Made by a program: the position numbers and the translations under genes. Shown here piece by piece: positions 1-11,060 of a stretch of 64,000 nt of DNA. Origin of the DNA: Blastococcus sp. TBT05-19 (lineage in GTDB: Bacteria > Actinomycetota > Actinomycetes > Mycobacteriales > Geodermatophilaceae); contig NZ_QOHI01000005.1 in the NCBI RefSeq assembly GCF_003319095.1, forward strand, positions 310,001-374,000, written 5' to 3'. Numbering within the stretch: the first letter of the stretch is position 1; each line of letters opens with the position of its first letter. The notes under the pieces are model-generated. The model ran no database searches and was not told where the DNA came from. It was given only the letters and a program-made list of their open reading frames with translations.

Positions 1-419
1 GCAACGTCACCGTGCACGTCGAGGCCTGCCGCGACGCCCGCGCCGTGGCCCGCGACATCCGCGCCGCCGGGGCGCTGGCCGGCCTGGCGATCAAGCCCGG
101 CACCCCGCTGGAGGACCACCTCGAGCTGCTCCGCGACTTCGACACCCTGCTGGTCATGAGCGTCGAGCCGGGCTTCGGCGGCCAGTCGTTCATCGCCGAC
201 GTGCTGCCCAAGGTGCGCGAGGCCCGCCGGCTGGTCGACAGCGGCGAGCTCACCCTGCTGGTCGAGATCGACGGCGGCATCAACGCCGACACCATCGAGC
301 AGGCCGCCGAGGCCGGCGTCGACATGTTCGTCGCGGGCTCCGCCGTCTACGGCGCCGAGGACCCCGCCGCCGCCATCGCCGCGCTCCGGGCGCAGGCGGC
401 CGCGGCGCGGCCGGCGTGA
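1..419 (+). CDS. rpe: Ribulose-phosphate 3-epimerase (C-terminal part)
   Basis: Interconverts ribulose 5-phosphate and xylulose 5-phosphate in the pentose phosphate pathway. The frame (codons beginning at base 3) is open from the window edge, so the start and roughly the first third of a ~220-residue TIM barrel lie outside. Seen: LVMSVEPGFGGQSF, the family's flexible loop over the active site, and VEIDGGINADT carrying the second catalytic Asp, followed by FVAGSAVYG at the phosphate-binding end. The TGA overlaps the GTG of ribD by 4 nt, so the two are probably translationally coupled. This rpe-rib linkage is common in actinobacteria. Confidence 0.95.
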   Translation, partial: NVTVHVEACRDARAVARDIRAAGALAGLAIKPGTPLEDHLELLRDFDTLLVMSVEPGFGGQSFIADVLPKVREARRLVDSGELTLLVEIDGGINADTIEQAAEAGVDMFVAGSAVYGAEDPAAAIAALRAQAAAARPA

Positions 420-1492
420 CCGCCACCGACGCCGAGCTGCGGGGGATGGCCCGCGCCCGCGAGCTGGGCGAGTCCGCGCTCGGCACGACCAGCCCGAACC
501 CGGCCGTGGGCGCGGTGGTCCTGGCCGCGGACGGCTCGATCGTCGGCGAGGGGGCCACGAACCCGCCGGGCGGTCCGCACGCCGAGGTGGTCGCCCTGGA
601 CCAGGCCGGCGAGCGCGCCCGCGGCGGCACCGCCGTCGTCACCCTCGAGCCGTGCGCGCACACCGGCCGCACCGGCCCGTGCGCCGACGCGCTGCTCGCC
701 GCCGGCGTCGCCCGCGTCGTCGTCGCCGTCCCGGAGCCGACCGAGCTCGCCGGTGGGGGAGCGGACCGCCTGCGCGCCGCCGGGGTCGACGTCGTCGTCG
801 GGGTCGAGCAGGAAGCGGCGGAGCGCGGCGCCCTCGCCGGCTGGCTGACCGGCGTGCGCGAGCAGCGGCCCTACGTCATCTGGAAGGTGGCGGCCACCCT
901 CGACGGGCGGGTCGCCGCCGCCGACGGCAGCAGCCGGTGGATCACCGGCCCCGAGGCCCGCGCCGAGGTGCACCGCATCCGGGCCGGCTGCGACGCCGTC
1001 GTCGTCGGCTCGGGCACCGCGCTCACCGACGACCCGCAGCTGACCGTCCGCGACTCCGACGGCCGGGACGCCGACCGGCAGCCGCTGCGGGTGGTCGTCG
1101 ACCGGTCCGGTCGCCTGCCCGCCACCGCGCGGGTGCTCGACGACGCCGCCCCCACCCTGGTCAGCCGCGCCGACGGCGCGGCCGAGCTGCTGGCCGAGCT
1201 GTTCGCACGCGATGTGCGCCGGGTGCTGCTCGAGGGCGGCCCCACGCTGGCCGCGGCCTTCCTCCGCGAGGGGCTGGTGGACGAGGCCGTCGTGCACCTC
1301 GCACCGAAGCTCCTGGGCGCCGGCCCCTCCCTCGTGGGTGACCTGGGAATCAGCGGCATCGGCTCGGCGCTGTCCTTCTCGGTCGTCGCTCTCACCCCCC
1401 TGGGCGGGGACGTGCAGATCCGGCTGCACCCCACCCGGCACACTGGTGGGGGCACCCGCACCAGCGGGGACTCATCGGACGGAGGGAGCTGA
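416..1492 (+). CDS. ribD: Bifunctional riboflavin deaminase/reductase RibD
   Basis: Second and third steps of riboflavin synthesis: deaminates the pyrimidine product of GTP cyclohydrolase II and reduces its ribosyl side chain with NADPH. 358 aa, normal length. The N-terminal cytidine-deaminase-like domain has the zinc site H55-A-E57 (GGPHAEVV) and C80/C89 (EPCAHTGRTGPC). The C-terminal reductase domain starts near residue 150 (VIWKVAATLDGRVA) and contains SRWITG and LLEGGPTLAAAF. The GTG start overlaps rpe's stop (GTGA). The stop is followed after 1 nt by ribE, so it is the second gene of the visible rib operon. Confidence 0.96.
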   Translation: MTATDAELRGMARARELGESALGTTSPNPAVGAVVLAADGSIVGEGATNPPGGPHAEVVALDQAGERARGGTAVVTLEPCAHTGRTGPCADALLAAGVARVVVAVPEPTELAGGGADRLRAAGVDVVVGVEQEAAERGALAGWLTGVREQRPYVIWKVAATLDGRVAAADGSSRWITGPEARAEVHRIRAGCDAVVVGSGTALTDDPQLTVRDSDGRDADRQPLRVVVDRSGRLPATARVLDDAAPTLVSRADGAAELLAELFARDVRRVLLEGGPTLAAAFLREGLVDEAVVHLAPKLLGAGPSLVGDLGISGIGSALSFSVVALTPLGGDVQIRLHPTRHTGGGTRTSGDSSDGGS

Positions 1493-1493
1493 G

Positions 1494-4208
<2,715 letters not shown>

Positions 4209-4225
4209 CCGAAGGAGACCGTCGC

Positions 4226-5092
4226 GTGCTGCGCGTCGCCGTGCCGAACAAGGGCGTCCTGAGCGAGCCCGCCGCGGAGATGCTCGAGGAGAGCGGCTAC
4301 CGCCAGCGGCGCAGCACCAAGGACCTCGCGGTCTACGACCCGGAGAACGACACCGAGTTCTTCTACCTCCGGCCCCGCGACATCGCCGTCTACGTCGCCG
4401 CCGGCACGCTCGACGTCGGCATCACCGGCCGCGACATGCTGCTGGAGACCGCGCCCGCCGACGGCGAGGGACCGGCCGCGGTCGAGGACATGCCGCTGGG
4501 CTTCGGCCGCTCGTCGTTCCGCTTCGCCAGCCCGCTCGAGTCGGGCATCGAGCAGGTCGAGCAGCTGGCCGGGAAGCGGATCGCCACCGCCTACCCGGTG
4601 GTCCTGCAGCGCTACCTCGCCGAGTCCGGCATCAAGGCCGACGTCGTCAAGCTCGACGGCGCGGTGGAGACCGCCTGCCGGCTGGGTGTGGCCGAGGCCG
4701 TCTGCGACGTCGTCGAGACCGGGACGACGCTGCGCGCGGCGGGGCTGCACATCATCGGCGAGCCGGTGCTCGCCAGCGAGGCGATCATGGTCCGCCGCGA
4801 GGGCGCCGAGGAGATCCCGGCCGTCGCCCAGCTGCGCCGCCGGCTGCGCGGTGTCCTCGTGGCCCGGCAGTACGTGATGCTCGACTACGACTGCCCGAAC
4901 GAGCTGCTGGCGCAGGCGACCGCGATGACCCCGGGCATCGAGGGCCCCACGGTCAGCCCGCTGCAGACCCCCGGCTGGTCGGCGGTCCGCGCGATGGTGG
5001 CCAAGGCCGAGACGAACCGCGTCATGGACGAGCTCTGGGAGCTCGGGGCGCGTGCCATCCTCGTCACCAGCATCCACGCCTCCCGCATCTGA
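4226..5092 (+). CDS. hisG: ATP phosphoribosyltransferase (long form)
   Basis: First committed step of histidine synthesis: condenses ATP with PRPP; normally feedback-inhibited by histidine. 288 aa matches the long hexameric form with a C-terminal ACT-like regulatory domain (~residues 205-288), so no hisZ is needed. Motifs: MLRVAVPNKGVL at the N-terminus, LDVGITGRDML, and the PRPP loop region DVVETGTTLRAAGL. GTG 4226 is preferred over in-frame GTG 4205: it gives the family N-terminus and has GAAGGAG 8 nt upstream, although 4205 would overlap hisE's stop. The histidine regulatory role is inferred from the family. Confidence 0.95.
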   Translation: MLRVAVPNKGVLSEPAAEMLEESGYRQRRSTKDLAVYDPENDTEFFYLRPRDIAVYVAAGTLDVGITGRDMLLETAPADGEGPAAVEDMPLGFGRSSFRFASPLESGIEQVEQLAGKRIATAYPVVLQRYLAESGIKADVVKLDGAVETACRLGVAEAVCDVVETGTTLRAAGLHIIGEPVLASEAIMVRREGAEEIPAVAQLRRRLRGVLVARQYVMLDYDCPNELLAQATAMTPGIEGPTVSPLQTPGWSAVRAMVAKAETNRVMDELWELGARAILVTSIHASRI

Positions 5093-5103
5093 GAGGGGAC
5101 CCC

Positions 5104-5565
5104 GTGCGCCGCACCTCGCTCCTCCTCGCGGTGCTCGCCCTGACCGCGTGCGGCTCCGAGGCGGCCGGGGACGCCGCCTCTCCCTCTCCGTCCGGGGACC
5201 CGGGCACGGTCGCCGGCATCGAGCAGACGCAGAACGACCTGCGGATCGACGTCGACCGGGGCGACGGCACGCCGCCGGAGTCCTGGACGCTGGTCTGCGC
5301 CGGCTTCGTCGAGGGCAGCCACCCGCAGGCCCAGGCGGCGTGCGACCACCTCGCGGGCATGACCGAGCCGTTCGCCCCGCTGGCCGACGACCTCATGTGC
5401 ACCGAGCAGTACGGCGGTGCCCAGACCGCCCGCATCACCGGCCGCTGGGCCGGTGAGCCGGTCGAGCTCGAGCTGTCCCGCACCGACGGCTGCCGCATCT
5501 CCCAGTGGGACGCGTTCGGCCCGGTGCTGCCGATCCCGGTGGGGGTCACCGACCCCCTGGGCTGA
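5104..5565 (+). CDS. Lipoprotein with subtilisin-inhibitor-like (SSI) domain
   Basis: 153 aa. The signal peptide ends in a lipobox LALTAC (lipidated Cys16), followed by a Ser/Pro/Ala-rich spacer. Residues ~55-150 resemble the SSI family: WTLVCAGFVEGSHPQAQAAC, then GRWAGEPVELELSRTDGC, with the four cysteines expected to form two disulfides. SSI proteins inhibit serine proteases and are usually secreted free. Here the lipobox predicts a membrane-tethered form. GTG 5104 lies 11 nt after hisG's stop behind GAGAGGGG, so it may ride on the rib-his transcript. Inhibitory activity is not shown; the reactive-site loop around LMCTEQYGG is not a recognised P1 pattern. Confidence 0.8.
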   Translation: MRRTSLLLAVLALTACGSEAAGDAASPSPSGDPGTVAGIEQTQNDLRIDVDRGDGTPPESWTLVCAGFVEGSHPQAQAACDHLAGMTEPFAPLADDLMCTEQYGGAQTARITGRWAGEPVELELSRTDGCRISQWDAFGPVLPIPVGVTDPLG

Positions 5566-5569
5566 GCGG

Positions 5570-6574
5570 TCAGCGCCGGGTGGTGCGCTCCACGAGGTCG
5601 ATGGCCGTGCACAACCCGAGCGCCGTGGCCCGCCCGCTGGTGGCACCGCCGGCGAGCAGCCGGTCCACGGCGGGCGCCAGGGGACGCTCGCCGACGAGCC
5701 CGCGCAGGACCGCGCCGTACTCGGCGCTCACGCGGCCGGCGGCGGCGTGCCGGAGCAGCGCCGCCGACAGCTCGGTCGTCCGCCCGGCGGCCAGGCCGCA
5801 CACGCCGGCCGCGAAGCGCGCCGCCGAGGGGTGACCGAGCAGCACGAGCCCCGCGATCGTGCCCGCCATGACGTCGTCCCCGGCGGGTGTGAGCCCCGGG
5901 CCGGAGCCGATCAGGCGGGTGGCGGTGCGGAGCGCGGCCTCCAGGTCGGCCCGGCGGACGGCGCCGCGCAGCGCGGCCAGCGGTCCACCGGGGCCGGTGG
6001 GCAGCCCGGGGAGCGTGAAGGAGCTGTGCGGCACGCCCTCGCCGTAGAGGGTGTTGCGCAGCTGCCGGACGCCCTCGGGGAGGAGCGCCGGGCGGCCGCC
6101 GGGCAGCCGCGGACGGGGGTCCCACCAGGCCGCCGCGCTGACGGCGACGTCCCCCACGACCATCCGTCCGCCGCCGACCTCCGCGGGCGCGCCCGGGGGC
6201 AGCGCCACCAGCGGCCGCCCGTTGCTGGGCCGGAAGAGGACGCAGCCGAGCGGCAGCCGGACGGCGTCGCTGGTCAGGATGCCGACGACCTCGGTGCCGG
6301 TCCGCTCGCCGGCGAGCTGCAGGTAGACGGCGGTCGGGGTGCTGAGGAGCACGCGCGCCTGGCGCACGGGCCCGCGGAGCAGCGCGGCGACGCCGGTGCT
6401 CGCGGCCGCGGGCACCGCGGTGGCGACCTTCGCCGGCCGCGCGGTGCGGGCAGCGGCCCGTGCCTGCTCGCGGGGAAGCGGGATGGTCGGCACGCCTGCG
6501 CGTGCTGCCCGGCCGCGGAGCTCGACCGGCTCGCTCGTGCCGGTCCGGACCGTGGTGTCGTCGATCGCGCGCAT
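5570..6574 (-). CDS. DUF2877 / AllH-like protein
   Basis: 334 aa from ATG 6574, which has GGAGG 5-6 nt upstream; in-frame GTG 6586 is possible but has no clear ribosome-binding site. The family signature GSGPGLTPAGDDVMAG lies near residue 225. DUF2877 includes E. coli AllH (YlbF), part of the oxamate carbamoyltransferase system of allantoin degradation. The gene diverges from a PucR-type regulator, a class often linked to purine/allantoin use, which supports a nitrogen-catabolic role. No AllF/AllG or other allantoin gene is in the window, so the substrate is unknown. Its stop lies 5 nt from the stop of the convergent lipoprotein gene, leaving no room for a terminator. Confidence 0.8.
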   Translation of the reverse strand: MRAIDDTTVRTGTSEPVELRGRAARAGVPTIPLPREQARAAARTARPAKVATAVPAAASTGVAALLRGPVRQARVLLSTPTAVYLQLAGERTGTEVVGILTSDAVRLPLGCVLFRPSNGRPLVALPPGAPAEVGGGRMVVGDVAVSAAAWWDPRPRLPGGRPALLPEGVRQLRNTLYGEGVPHSSFTLPGLPTGPGGPLAALRGAVRRADLEAALRTATRLIGSGPGLTPAGDDVMAGTIAGLVLLGHPSAARFAAGVCGLAAGRTTELSAALLRHAAAGRVSAEYGAVLRGLVGERPLAPAVDRLLAGGATSGRATALGLCTAIDLVERTTRR

Positions 6575-6768
6575 TGCTGCCTCCACCCGACGGGACGGAG
6601 AAGGCCGGTGGGTCGGCCCCCTGCCGCTCGATCCGGCCGCTCGCGGGGAGGGTGGGCGCGGCCCCGGGGGGAGCGCTTACGATCCATCGGGCGGGCGGAA
6701 CGGGTCGAACCTAAGCGGCGCGTCGCACGCCCTCTTATGGCGGATCTCGCCAAGAATGGGTCTCGGCG

Positions 6769-6810
6769 TCCAGGGACACCTGACATGATCCCCAGGTGTG
6801 GCACCCTGGA
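6769..6810. promoter_or_regulatory. Nested dyad before pucR
   Basis: TCCAGGGACACCTG (6769-6782) is matched on the other side by CAGGTGT (6793-6799), four unpaired bases, then CCCTGGA (6804-6810). It ends 24 nt before the pucR start in the divergent allH/pucR region. It could be a PucR-type operator or a 5'UTR hairpin; the symmetry alone does not distinguish these. Confidence 0.5.
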
Positions 6811-6834
6811 TGACGACCGGAAGGAACACACCTC

Positions 6835-8772
6835 GTGACCCAGAGTGACGCGCCGCTGGCCACCTCCACGCGGAGTAATGGAACCCTCCCGTTCCGTCGC
6901 AACTGGGCCGTCGACGAGTCGCCGCGACCGGAGGTCCGCGACGAGCGGACGAGCTGGCAGCAGCGGATGGGCCTGAGCGTCGAGGAGGCGCTGGACCTGC
7001 CCGCGCTGGCCGGGACCACGGTCGCCGCCGGGTCGACGGGCCTGGCCCGGGTCGTCCGGCACATGGTCGTCGACGACCCCGCCGAGCCCCTCGCGGCCGC
7101 CGGCCCCGACGTCCTGGTCGTGCTCGGCGCCCGCCTCCCGCCGGCGGATCCCGCCAGCTGCCGCGCGCTGGTCGAGCGGCTCGACCTCGTCGGTACCGCG
7201 GCCCTGGCCTTCCGGCGCACCGACGGGCCGGCACCGCTGCCCGCCGAGGTGCTCGCCGAGGCCGACCGGCGCGGTCTGCCGGTCCTGGCGCTGCCCCCGG
7301 GCGCGCGGCTGGACGAGGTCGTGTCCGCCGTGCTCGGGACGGTCGTGGCCAAGCAGGGCGAGGCGCTGGCGCTCTCCTCGCGCATGGACGACGCCTTCAC
7401 CGAGGTCGCGCTCACCGGGGGTGGCCTCGCGGAGGTCTCCCACCGGCTGGCCGTCATCCTCGACGGCGCCGCGGTGCTGGGCCTGGGCCCGGACCGCGAG
7501 ATCGTCACCAGCGCGGGCCCCGCGGCCGACGTCGAGGAGATCAGCGACTGGCTCTGGCTGCTCGACGCCGCCGCCGACGACGCGCTCGCCGAGCTGACCC
7601 CGTCCCGGCGGCTCTCCGGCGTCCGCGCCGACCAGACGGTGGTCACCCCGGCCGACGTGCTGGCCGACGCCGACCTGTCCCCGGCCGACGGCATCCTGCT
7701 GGTGCCCGGCCACCACCAGCTACCCGGTGGGGTGGGCGAGTACGCCGTCGCCCCGATCATGGCCGGCGACCAGCGGCACGGCTGGCTGGTCGCGGTGCAC
7801 CGGACCGGCGCGATGATGGTGGGGGCCGGTGGTGTGCTGGAGCGGGCCGCGGTCATCGCCGCGCTCTCGGTGATCCGGCTGCAGGCGGTCCACTCGGTCG
7901 AGCTGCGGTTCCAGGGCGACCTGGTGCGCCGGCTCGTGGGCGGCGCCGTCGGCCACACCGAGCGGACCCTCGCGCACACCCGCTCGTTCGGCTGGCGGCT
8001 GGAGGGCACGGTCGCGGTCCTGGTCACCGCCACCGAGATCGCCCCCGAGGCCGCTGCCGACCCGACCCGCGCCCTCGACGTCCTCGACCGGCTCGCCGAC
8101 GGCTGGCGTGCCGCCCTGGAGTCCGAGGTCGCCGGTGCCGCGGTCGCCGGCCTGGCCACCGAGATCGTCACGCTGCTGCCGCTGGACGGGCGCACGCCCG
8201 AGGAGCTCTCCGCGATGGTCTCGGCGGTGACCTCACGGGTCAACGGCCGGCTGCGCCGGATGGGCCGGCTCCTCGGCACCGGCATCGGGCGCCCGGCGGG
8301 GTCGTTGTCCGAGCTGGCGGAGGCCCACCGGCAGGCCCAGCGGGCCCTCGGGGTCGGGCAGGAGATCCACGGCGGCTCGGTCACCCACTTCGACGAGCTG
8401 GGCGTCTTCCGCCTGCTGTCGCTCATCCCCGACAGCAGCGAGCTGCGCTCCTACGTCGACGAGGTCCTCGGCTCGCTGGCCGACGCCGTCGACGCGGACT
8501 CCGCCGACCTGCGGGAGACGCTGCGGGTGCTGCTGGAGACCAACCTCAACGTCGCCGAGTCGGCCCGCCGGCTGCACTTCCACTACAACACGATGCGCTA
8601 CCGGATCGGCAAGCTGGAGCGGATGCTCGGCCCGTTCACCACCGATCCGAACCTGCGGCTCAACCTGCTGCTGGCCCTGCACGCCGCGCGCATGCGGGGG
8701 CTCGACCAGCCGCACCGCCCGCCGCTGGACGCCGGGCTCCTGGCCGACGACGGATTCGACTCCCTGATCTAG
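6835..8772 (+). CDS. PucR-family transcriptional regulator
   Basis: 645 aa. The N-terminal ~45 residues are unstructured. Residues ~46-180 form a PucR-like sensory domain (MGLSVEEALDLPALAG ... GLPVLALPPG). Residues ~180-430 are a GAF-like middle segment, then a CdaR GGDEF-like region (~380-500). The C-terminal HTH_30 helix-turn-helix has LLETNLNVAESARRLHFH followed by YNTMRYRIGKLERMLG. PucR proteins activate purine or amino-acid nitrogen catabolism; here the only obvious partner is the divergent DUF2877 gene. GTG 6835 is preceded by GGAAGGAAC. The downstream DUF5995 gene starts 3 nt after the stop. Confidence 0.9.
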   Translation: MTQSDAPLATSTRSNGTLPFRRNWAVDESPRPEVRDERTSWQQRMGLSVEEALDLPALAGTTVAAGSTGLARVVRHMVVDDPAEPLAAAGPDVLVVLGARLPPADPASCRALVERLDLVGTAALAFRRTDGPAPLPAEVLAEADRRGLPVLALPPGARLDEVVSAVLGTVVAKQGEALALSSRMDDAFTEVALTGGGLAEVSHRLAVILDGAAVLGLGPDREIVTSAGPAADVEEISDWLWLLDAAADDALAELTPSRRLSGVRADQTVVTPADVLADADLSPADGILLVPGHHQLPGGVGEYAVAPIMAGDQRHGWLVAVHRTGAMMVGAGGVLERAAVIAALSVIRLQAVHSVELRFQGDLVRRLVGGAVGHTERTLAHTRSFGWRLEGTVAVLVTATEIAPEAAADPTRALDVLDRLADGWRAALESEVAGAAVAGLATEIVTLLPLDGRTPEELSAMVSAVTSRVNGRLRRMGRLLGTGIGRPAGSLSELAEAHRQAQRALGVGQEIHGGSVTHFDELGVFRLLSLIPDSSELRSYVDEVLGSLADAVDADSADLRETLRVLLETNLNVAESARRLHFHYNTMRYRIGKLERMLGPFTTDPNLRLNLLLALHAARMRGLDQPHRPPLDAGLLADDGFDSLI

Positions 8773-8775
8773 CGC

Positions 8776-9534
8776 ATGGGCTCGCCGGTGCACGCGCTCG
8801 TCGAGCGCATGGCGGCGCTCGCCGGCGAGCTGGAGCGGGCCCGGGACCCGGCCCGCTTCTTCCTGGGCACCTACCTGCGCACCACCCGGGCGGTGTCCGC
8901 CGCGCTCGACGAGGGCCGGTTCGAGGACGCCGACTGGGTGGCCCGTTGGGACGTCGACTTCGCCGACCGCTACCTCGACGCGCTCGAGGCGCACCGGGCC
9001 GACCCCGCCTCGGCGCCCGCGCCGTGGCGGCGGGCCTTCGGCGCCGATCCGCAGCTGCGGCCCGAGGCGCACGTGCTGCTGGGCATGAACGCGCACATCA
9101 ACTACGACCTGCCGCGCTCCCTGGTCGAGGTGATCCCGCCCGACGACTTCGCGGATGCGGAGGTGCTCGCCCGGCGGCACCGCGACCACGGGCGGATCGA
9201 CGGCATCCTCGCCCGCAGGGTGGGGGAGGAGGACCTCGCGCTCCGCCGGGCGGGCGGCACCCGCACCGTCCTGGACCGGCTGCTCACCCCGGCCAACCGG
9301 CTGGCCGCCGTCCGCTTCCTCCGCGAGTCGCGGCGCCGGGTGTGGCTGAACGCCGGCGTGCTGAACGCCGCCCGGCTGGCCGGCCCCGCGGACCACGCCC
9401 TCCGGGTGGCGCAGCTGGAGACGGCGAGCGCCGAGCGGGTGGCCGACCTGCTGCGGCCCGGTCCGGTGCTCCTGCGGCTGGCCCTGCACGGGTTCGGCGT
9501 CGTCCTCCCCGCCCCGGACGGCGGCCCGGCCTGA
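8776..9534 (+). CDS. DUF5995 family protein
   Basis: 252 aa, function unknown. It matches the DUF5995 pattern by its opening (HALVERMAALAGEL), the FFLGTYLRTTRAVSAAL segment, the hallmark LLGMNAHINYDLPRSLVEV near residue 100, and C-terminal WLNAGVLNAARL. Composition suggests a soluble, mostly helical protein without signal peptide or membrane segments. The conserved N-A-H-I-N-Y-D motif looks like a possible metal or active site, but no activity is known to me. ATG 8776 follows the pucR stop by 3 nt with no independent ribosome-binding site, so it probably depends on translational coupling to pucR. Confidence 0.75.
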   Translation: MGSPVHALVERMAALAGELERARDPARFFLGTYLRTTRAVSAALDEGRFEDADWVARWDVDFADRYLDALEAHRADPASAPAPWRRAFGADPQLRPEAHVLLGMNAHINYDLPRSLVEVIPPDDFADAEVLARRHRDHGRIDGILARRVGEEDLALRRAGGTRTVLDRLLTPANRLAAVRFLRESRRRVWLNAGVLNAARLAGPADHALRVAQLETASAERVADLLRPGPVLLRLALHGFGVVLPAPDGGPA

Positions 9535-9589
9535 TCGCGGGCAGGGTGGGGAGGGTGCGTCGCGCGGTGCGGCGCGGGAGGAGATCCGC

Positions 9590-10348
9590 ATGAGCGAGGC
9601 CGCACGCCCCCTGTCCGGCAAGGTCGCCCTGGTGACCGGTGCGTCGTCGGGGATCGGCGAGGCGACCGCCGTCGCCCTGGCCGCTGCGGGCGCCGCCGTC
9701 GCGATCGGGGCCCGCCGGAAGGACCGGCTGGAGGCCCTGGCCGGCCGGCTGCGCGACAGCGGGGCCACCGTGCTCCCGCTCGACCTCGACGTCACCGACG
9801 AGCAGTCCTGCGCCGGCGCCGTCCGCCGCACGCGCGAGGAGCTGGGCGGCCTCGACGTCCTGGTCAACAACGCCGGGGTCATGCTGCTCGGCACGATCGT
9901 GGGAGCCGACCCCGAGGACTGGCGCCGGATGCTCTCCACCAACGTGCTGGGCGTCATGTACATGACGCACGCGGCCCTCGACGGGATGGTCGAGCAGGGC
10001 AGCGGGGACATCGTGAACATGTCCAGCGTGGCCGGGCGGACCGCCCGCAAGGGCGCCGGCGTCTACAACGCGAGCAAGTGGGCGGTGAACGCCTTCAGCG
10101 AGTCCCTCCGCCAGGAGGTCACCGGTCGCGGCGTGCGGGTGAGCCTGGTCGAGCCGGGCGCGGTCACGACCGAGCTGACCGACCACATCACCCAGCCCGC
10201 CGCGAAGACCGCCTCGCAGAAGATGTACACCGACATGCGGGCCCTCGAGGCCGACGACATCGCCCGCGCGGTCCTCTACGTCGTCTCCCAGCCGCCGCAC
10301 GTCGCGGTCAACGAGGTGCTGGTCCGCCCCACCGACCAGGAGCGCTGA
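9590..10348 (+). CDS. SDR family NAD(P)-dependent oxidoreductase
   Basis: 252-aa classical short-chain dehydrogenase. Cofactor motif TGASSGIGEATAVAL near residue 18, GARRKDRLE suggesting NADP(H) preference, the NNAGVM strand, catalytic Ser in MSSVAGRTA, and catalytic YNASK (YxxxK). Closest to the serine 3-dehydrogenase/YdfG-like group; the substrate cannot be deduced. A strong GGGAGGAG precedes ATG 9590. The 3' end overlaps the convergent HAD gene by 41 bp. Confidence 0.88.
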   Translation: MSEAARPLSGKVALVTGASSGIGEATAVALAAAGAAVAIGARRKDRLEALAGRLRDSGATVLPLDLDVTDEQSCAGAVRRTREELGGLDVLVNNAGVMLLGTIVGADPEDWRRMLSTNVLGVMYMTHAALDGMVEQGSGDIVNMSSVAGRTARKGAGVYNASKWAVNAFSESLRQEVTGRGVRVSLVEPGAVTTELTDHITQPAAKTASQKMYTDMRALEADDIARAVLYVVSQPPHVAVNEVLVRPTDQER

Positions 10349-11000
10349 GCCCGCAGAGCGCGGGCACCCGGTCCAGCCGGCGGTCCTGCGGCCCGCGCAG
10401 CGGCGGGAGCAGGAGCGTCGGGATCCCGGCCTCGACAGCGCCGCCGTCAGGGCCGGAGCGGTCACCGACCATCAGCGCCTCCGCGGGTGCGGCACCGAGG
10501 ACGTCGAGGGTGCGGGTGAACATCCGCGGGTCCGGCTTCTGCATCCCCTGCTCCGCGGACAAGGTGAAGGCGTCGACGAGTTCCGCCAGCCCGGCCGCCG
10601 CGAAGGCCGGGCGGATGTCGACGTGCACGTCGCTCACCACGCCGATCCGCACCCCGGCGTCGCGCAACCGGCCCAGCACGTCGGCGACGTCGTCGGCGAA
10701 GGGGTTGAGCAGCGGATCGGACTCGACGGCGTACAGCGCCGCGGCCAGGTCGTCGTCCAGCCCGATCCGCCGGAACACCTCGGCGTAGGTGCGCCGGTGC
10801 AGGTCCGCGTCGCTGTCGACCCCCGGCCCGTCGAGGTCGTCCTCGGCCGCCCGCAGCGCCGTCCCCAGCTCCGCCACGCCGTCGGCCTCCACCGGGCGGC
10901 CCAGGCGGCGCAGCGCCGTCGACACCCACTCCTGCTCGTCGAGGGTGCAGGCCAGCGTTCCCCGCCAGTCGAACAGGACGGCACGCACTCCCGGGGCCAC
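10308..11000 (-). CDS. HAD-superfamily hydrolase
   Basis: About 230 aa. HAD motif I is VLFDWRGTLA: the nucleophile Asp is kept, but the usual second Asp is replaced by Arg (DWRGT instead of DxDGT), as in some HAD subgroups. Motif II is IGVVSDVHVD, motif III K is in QGMQKPDPRMF, and motif IV is MVGDRSGPDGGAV. It is probably a small-molecule phosphatase or dehalogenase-like hydrolase; the motif I change makes phosphatase activity less certain. Start uncertain: GTG 11000 (MAPGVRAVLF) or GTG 10988, neither with a clear ribosome-binding site. The last 41 bp run antisense to the end of the SDR gene. Confidence 0.78.
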   Translation of the reverse strand: MAPGVRAVLFDWRGTLACTLDEQEWVSTALRRLGRPVEADGVAELGTALRAAEDDLDGPGVDSDADLHRRTYAEVFRRIGLDDDLAAALYAVESDPLLNPFADDVADVLGRLRDAGVRIGVVSDVHVDIRPAFAAAGLAELVDAFTLSAEQGMQKPDPRMFTRTLDVLGAAPAEALMVGDRSGPDGGAVEAGIPTLLLPPLRGPQDRRLDRVPALCGLSAPGRWGGPAPR

Positions 11001-11060
11001 GCCGACATGCTGCCGGGGCTCCTGCTGTGCGGCGAGGGCGGGGAGCGGCAGACTGCGCGC

